This document shows, in pieces, positions 53,511 to 58,221 of a DNA stretch of 58,221 bases. Position numbers and translations under genes: made by a program. Source of the DNA: Alphaproteobacteria bacterium. Its GTDB lineage: Bacteria > Pseudomonadota > Alphaproteobacteria > RF32 > CAG-239. Each line of letters starts with the position of its first letter. Position 1 is the stretch's first letter. Where the stretch lies: the NCBI GenBank assembly GCA_017937705.1, contig JAGBDC010000012.1:1-58221 (forward strand), in the 5' to 3' direction. The notes under the pieces are model-generated. The model saw only the letters and a program-made list of their open reading frames with translations. It did not search any database and was not told the origin of the DNA.

Positions 53511-54438
53511 TTTGCAACTCCATAACAATACCGTCAACTGCACTCTTTAGTGATGCGGTCATTTCTTTAGCACCCAAATCTTTGTATATTTGTGAAAAAA
53601 TAACACCTGCCGCATTAAATATATCTGCCCGAGACGGACCGACACAAGAATGATGTAATCTTTCATCAAACGGCATTTTTCTAACTTTTTCAATAGCCTT
53701 ATCAAATTCTGCAGTTTTGATTTTGAGTCCGTCAGCACGGTTACGATCATATTTTTCCCAACCATTTGCCAAATGAGCCAAACGAAGCGGTGTACTTGAG
53801 GTTGCCACAAAACAAACATCATCAATAATCTCATTTAATTTTGTTTCTTGTGCAAATTTTTTACTGTAGCTTGAAATTTCATTCGCTAAATTTTGAGCTT
53901 TTGTTTCATCAAAATCATTAAGTTCGAATTTTTCGGCAGAATTTCTGGCACCCCACGGAATCGATATCGTATGTAAAATTTTAGGATTTTCTTCTCTCGT
54001 GGCTAAGGTAATTTCGGTTGAACCTCCACCTAAATCATAGACCACAACATATTTTGCTTTTTCCTCTTTTGCATTGAGCATCGCACCTTTCAAATTGAGC
54101 ATTGCTTCTTCGTAACCGTCGATAACTTCTAACTTAATATTAGCTTGACGAGCTATCATATTCACAAAATCTGCACCGTTTTCAGCCATACGGCAAGCCG
54201 CCGTTGCAATAGCACGATATTTTGCAACATTGTGCTTATCCATTTGCATTTTGAAAGTACAAAAACACTCAATTCCACGTTTTATTGCTTCGTCGGTAAA
54301 ACGATTTTGGGCTGACATTCCTTCCCCCATACGTGTAGAAATGGCATTTTTATAAAGTGTCTTACCTTGGTTATCAACAATCAGTAAACGGCAAGAATTT
54401 GTTCCTAAATCAATTGCTGCTACGTTTTGTGTAGTCAT
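53497..54438 (-). CDS. Ppx/GppA family phosphatase, second copy
   Basis: The start chosen is ATG at 54438 (MTTQNVAAIDLGTNSCRLL), with GAGGA upstream, rather than a longer hydrophobic start. About 313 residues. It has the two Ppx/GppA phosphate-binding motifs (AIDLGTNSCRLLIVD and VYDLGGGSTEITLAT). It hydrolyses polyphosphate or pppGpp; which one is not determined. The coding sequence overlaps the upstream ppx gene by 29 bases and the rlmE start by 14. Confidence 0.88.
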   Translation of the reverse strand: MTTQNVAAIDLGTNSCRLLIVDNQGKTLYKNAISTRMGEGMSAQNRFTDEAIKRGIECFCTFKMQMDKHNVAKYRAIATAACRMAENGADFVNMIARQANIKLEVIDGYEEAMLNLKGAMLNAKEEKAKYVVVYDLGGGSTEITLATREENPKILHTISIPWGARNSAEKFELNDFDETKAQNLANEISSYSKKFAQETKLNEIIDDVCFVATSSTPLRLAHLANGWEKYDRNRADGLKIKTAEFDKAIEKVRKMPFDERLHHSCVGPSRADIFNAAGVIFSQIYKDLGAKEMTASLKSAVDGIVMELQNGTN

Positions 54439-55504
54439 GCTTATTATTCCTCTTATTACGACGATTATAAAAATTACGGTGACGAGGCTTATGCGAAACA
54501 TTATGCATCATATCAAGCAAAATTCCCTCTCTTATTCCTCTATCGGCAACCGTTATTTCCGATACCGGCCAAAACGAGCAAATTCCCTCAATAATTGCAC
54601 ATCCGGCCATTGTCAAATCAGCTTTTAACGGACCGATACAAGGGTGTTTTTTTCGTCCTTCAGTCCCCATTCTCCTGATTTTAGTGATAGAACGTGCCAA
54701 ATCTTCTTTAGTAATTGAAATTCCATCTACCGCAGAACGATTATATCTAGATAAATTAAGCTGAATAGCCCCTAAAACCGTAACAGTTCCGGAGGTCCCG
54801 ATAACTTGAATTTCTTGATTCCGAATGGCCTCAAATATATGATGTTTTTCTTCAAAGGTTTCCAAAATTTTGTGAGTGCGCTCAATAATAGTGTTATATG
54901 CCAAATTGGTCATGTCTTTATTCGGAAATGCCTCCGACACCGTAACCACACCATAGGGCAATGATACATAACCTTCAATAAATGTTTTCCCGCTGTTTGT
55001 TACTCTGGCTAAAGATATTTCGGTTGAACCGCCGCCGATATCAAAAACCAGCACTCGTTTAAGGTTTCGGTTTAATAATGGAACACAGCCGACAACGGCT
55101 AAACGAGCTTCTTCTTGAGAAGATATAATCTCGATATTAAGTCCGGTTTGTTTTTTTACTTCTGCCAAAAACTCTTTACAGTTATCAGCTCTGCGACAAG
55201 CCGCCGTAGCTACAAAACGAGAGCGATATATCGGCGCATATTCATTAATAACTTCAGAGCAAATTTTTAGTGCTCGAATTGTTCGTCTGGTTGCATCTTT
55301 GCTTAAACGATTGTCATTTATGATTCCTTCGCCCAAACGAGTTATACGAGAAAAAGTTTCAATTACACGAAAAGACGTAGGTGTCGGTGTGGCAATTACC
55401 AACCGACACGAATTTGTCCCTAAATCTATTGCTGCGTATGTTCGAGTTATTTCTTCATTTTTTCGCAGCTTGTCATACTTTTGCATTATTCTTTTATCGT
55501 TCAT
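54410..55504 (-). CDS. Ppx/GppA family phosphatase, first copy
   Basis: The start chosen is ATG at 55504 (MNDKRIMQKYD); a TTG three codons upstream is not needed. About 364 residues. It has AAIDLGTNSCRLVIAT and VFDIGGGSTEISLARV, the two phosphate-binding motifs, and a longer C-terminus than its neighbour. The basic tail (KPRHRNFYNRRNKRNNK) is unusual and could bind nucleic acid or polyphosphate. Only one Ppx-type gene is typical, so the tandem pair is a local duplication or a specialised pair. Confidence 0.88.
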   Translation of the reverse strand: MNDKRIMQKYDKLRKNEEITRTYAAIDLGTNSCRLVIATPTPTSFRVIETFSRITRLGEGIINDNRLSKDATRRTIRALKICSEVINEYAPIYRSRFVATAACRRADNCKEFLAEVKKQTGLNIEIISSQEEARLAVVGCVPLLNRNLKRVLVFDIGGGSTEISLARVTNSGKTFIEGYVSLPYGVVTVSEAFPNKDMTNLAYNTIIERTHKILETFEEKHHIFEAIRNQEIQVIGTSGTVTVLGAIQLNLSRYNRSAVDGISITKEDLARSITKIRRMGTEGRKKHPCIGPLKADLTMAGCAIIEGICSFWPVSEITVADRGIREGILLDMMHNVSHKPRHRNFYNRRNKRNNKHDYTKRSSN

Positions 55505-55575
55505 TTTGCACAAAAATCTATTTTTTGCCTATTGTGAACGATTTTAACAATTAGAGCAAGCATTTTTTATATAAT

Positions 55576-56694
<1,119 letters not shown>

Positions 56695-56790
56695 TTATTC
56701 ACTATGGAACGGAGTATTACATATAAGAAGTTACAAAAAGATTAATAAAAATAAAAAAATTTCGGCTATTTTTTGTTTAAAATAAAAATA

Positions 56791-56812
56791 AGCGTCCTTT
56801 TTACGGGACGCT
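56791..56812 (-). terminator. terminator of the 89-residue gene
   Basis: On the minus strand AGCGTCC (56812-56806) pairs with GGACGCT (56797-56791), with an 8-base loop. It is followed by TTATTTTTATTTT. Confidence 0.8.
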
Positions 56813-56840
56813 TTAGAATTAAAACCTTGGAAGACGGGAA

Positions 56841-57110
56841 TTATGAGGCCATAGCGAGTGCAAGCTTTGCACTGCGGGCTCTGTCGCGCTCAAGAGTTCT
56901 TCTTTTCTCTTCGGAACGGGACTTGCTGACCACCTTCACACTTCCATCGGATGCAAACTTGCAGCTGACCTTACCGACCTTGTTACCGGTTAACTTGCCG
57001 CGGAGTTCGTCGGATATGCCATGAGCGCTGATGTACTTTACGATCTTCTCTACTGCTTCACTTGTTACAAGGTGCCACTCGTTTGCGAGGTTTTTTGCTT
57101 TCTGAATCAT
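56841..57110 (-). CDS. 89-residue basic protein of unknown function, compositionally foreign
   Basis: This unit has no Shine-Dalgarno before its ATG (leader ...AATCTTAAAAGAT). A promoter-like TTGACT lies about 100 bases upstream and a terminator follows. Hand count gives 32 of 60 G+C for 56881-56940, against an AT-rich background; third codon positions are C/G-rich. The protein is helical at first (MIQKAKNLANEWHLVTSEAV), then basic and Ser-rich (VSKSRSEEKRRTLERDRARS). It has no signal or membrane segment. No family is recognised. It shares its composition and missing ribosome site with the gene at 32402-32794, but not its sequence. Confidence 0.65.
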   Translation of the reverse strand: MIQKAKNLANEWHLVTSEAVEKIVKYISAHGISDELRGKLTGNKVGKVSCKFASDGSVKVVSKSRSEEKRRTLERDRARSAKLALAMAS

Positions 57111-57221
57111 ATCTTTTAAGATTTAATGGTTTATAAAAATATCTAATGTAATCTCTTAACATTATTGGTTATCTCACATTTTTAGACAAAAGTCAATGGT
57201 TTTTTGTAAATTTTTTGGCGA

Positions 57222-57851
57222 TTATTTAATATTTTTTATAACCTCTTGAATTGGCTTATAACTTTTTCGGTGTTCCGGTGTAATTCCATATTGTTTTAAG
57301 CCTTCTATATGGGCTTTTGTACCATATCCGGCATTTTTTTCAAAGCCGTAATGCGGATATTTTTGCGCCAATTCCTTCATGATTCGGTCACGATAAACCT
57401 TAGCCACGATTGAAGCGGCAGAAATAGACAAAGATTTTGCATCTCCTTTTATTACATATTGAGCCGGACAAACAAAATTATTCGGAACACGATTTCCATC
57501 AATAATAGCAATATCCGGTTTTTGCGGTAGGTTTTCAGTGGCTCTCTTCATTGCTAAAAAAGTTGCCTGTAAAATATTAAGATTGTCAATTTCTTCACAA
57601 CTTGCTTGTCCAATCCCTATATATAGCTTTCCTTTTTGCTGTTCAGAAAAAAGTTCTTCAAAAAGCAATTCTCTTTTCTTTTCTGAAAGTTTTTTAGAAT
57701 CATCTAATCCATTTAGCAATATTGAAGATAGATTTTTATCCATGACAATAACCGCACCGGCAACAACAGGACCGGCCCATGGCCCTCTTCCTGCTTCATC
57801 AATACCAACAACTAAACCGTTAAATGAATTTTCAATTTCAAAATCAGGCAT
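57222..57851 (-). CDS. rnhB: ribonuclease HII
   Basis: RNase HII removes ribonucleotides and RNA primers from DNA. The 209-residue product has the catalytic acids in GIDEAGRGPWAGPVVAGA (D and E), DNLNILQAT, AIIDGN (D) and the SISAASIVAKVYRDR helix. The C-terminal motif AHIEGLKQYGITPEHR is also typical. It stands alone, with a gap of about 110 bases to the 89-residue gene. Confidence 0.96.
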   Translation of the reverse strand: MPDFEIENSFNGLVVGIDEAGRGPWAGPVVAGAVIVMDKNLSSILLNGLDDSKKLSEKKRELLFEELFSEQQKGKLYIGIGQASCEEIDNLNILQATFLAMKRATENLPQKPDIAIIDGNRVPNNFVCPAQYVIKGDAKSLSISAASIVAKVYRDRIMKELAQKYPHYGFEKNAGYGTKAHIEGLKQYGITPEHRKSYKPIQEVIKNIK

Positions 57852-57872
57852 TTATTTTCTCTTAAAAGTTCA

Positions 57873-58221
57873 CTACCAAGCGTAGTTTAGACCTATACCT
57901 AAAGAAGTTGCCTCATAATCTGAGCCGAAGGTATAATTAGCCCAGCCGTATGCTGACCAGTTGTCATTGAAACCATAGTTGCCGCCGATTTCAATTCTGC
58001 CCAAGGTTTTATCTTCTACCGTATCAACTTTACCAAGTTCGGTTACATCTATTTCATCTCCGTCAACCAAGGTTTGAACAACACTCGGTTTGATATATAA
58101 TGAGTAAAAACCATCGTCGGTATATTGAGTATGAGCAAATTTTGCTCCCGCTTCTATTTCAACTTGTTTCAAGTCGTTATATTCCACAGTTTTACCGGCA
58201 CTGTCGGTTGCATCATCATAA
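57873..58221 (-). CDS. autotransporter beta-barrel, C-terminal part (5' end outside window)
   Basis: The minus-strand frame is open to the right edge and the only nearby start is an internal GTG, so this is a partial gene. The 116 residues alternate aromatic and polar strands (FAHTQYTDDGFYSLYIKPSVV, then IEIGGNYGFNDNWSAYGWANYTFG) and end NYAW. This is typical of the outer-membrane autotransporter barrel of passenger-type adhesins, with a terminal aromatic residue (Trp). The passenger lies beyond the window. Its 3' end lies 21 bases from the rnhB start. Confidence 0.7.
   Translation of the reverse strand, partial: YDDATDSAGKTVEYNDLKQVEIEAGAKFAHTQYTDDGFYSLYIKPSVVQTLVDGDEIDVTELGKVDTVEDKTLGRIEIGGNYGFNDNWSAYGWANYTFGSDYEATSLGIGLNYAW

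Overview
The window looks like a chromosomal segment of a low-GC alphaproteobacterium, probably an uncultured host- or gut-associated lineage. The gene order yqeY-dnaG-rpoD, a CcrM-type GANTC methyltransferase, endonuclease-type MutL, outer-membrane autotransporters, PagP and KdsA (LPS makers) and sigma-70 style TTGACA promoters all fit. The lineage is inferred from gene content, not from a marker-gene tree.

Layout. 1-900: the 3' end of an autotransporter (partial). 900-3500: a remnant that looks phage-derived, plus a candidate 36-residue membrane protein. 3505-8019: yqeY, dnaG, rpoD. 8082-9559: a frameshifted DUF1847 gene and a secreted orphan. 9560-15186: divergent recG and mfd. 15199-18707: a sialic-acid type locus, with a two-domain glycosyltransferase (Maf/GT42-like domain plus a complete GT29 sialyltransferase domain) facing a translationally coupled neuB-neuA pair. 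18797-22821: DUF192 lipoprotein, OmpA-like lipoprotein, recJ, DUF502. 22843-28328: rpsD with a hairpin-rich leader, a degenerate sulfatase-like membrane protein, and yejE-yejF without yejA/yejB. 28636-32327: esterase, parC, recO. 32402-32794: a compositionally odd small gene. 32951-37193: tpiA-secG-pyrG-pagP-kdsA. 37353-39188: PpiD-like chaperone. 39245-42080: an accessory island bounded by tRNA-Gly(CCC) and tRNA-His(GTG). It holds a roughly 210-nt structured RNA ending in a terminator, an EcoRI-type adenine methyltransferase and a DUF262-HNH nuclease. 42132-51097: mutL, pgi, an M16 peptidase pair, a DUF3035-like lipoprotein, lspA, a phosphodiesterase, mgtE. 51165-56670: tRNA-Leu(GAG), rsmB-like, rlmE, two tandem ppx/gppA genes, ccrM. 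56841-58221: a second compositionally odd small gene, rnhB and the 3' end of another autotransporter.

How the genes fit together. Most of the window is core DNA replication, repair, transcription and translation machinery. Envelope work is a second theme: PagP and KdsA act on LPS, neuA/neuB with the GT29 fusion should make and attach a nonulosonic acid, and there are autotransporters at both edges. The most promising candidates for undescribed biology are the structured-RNA/methyltransferase/DUF262-HNH island (39453-41943) and the Maf/GT42-GT29 fusion with neuBA. Calls of function rest on motifs read by eye; no database search was run.
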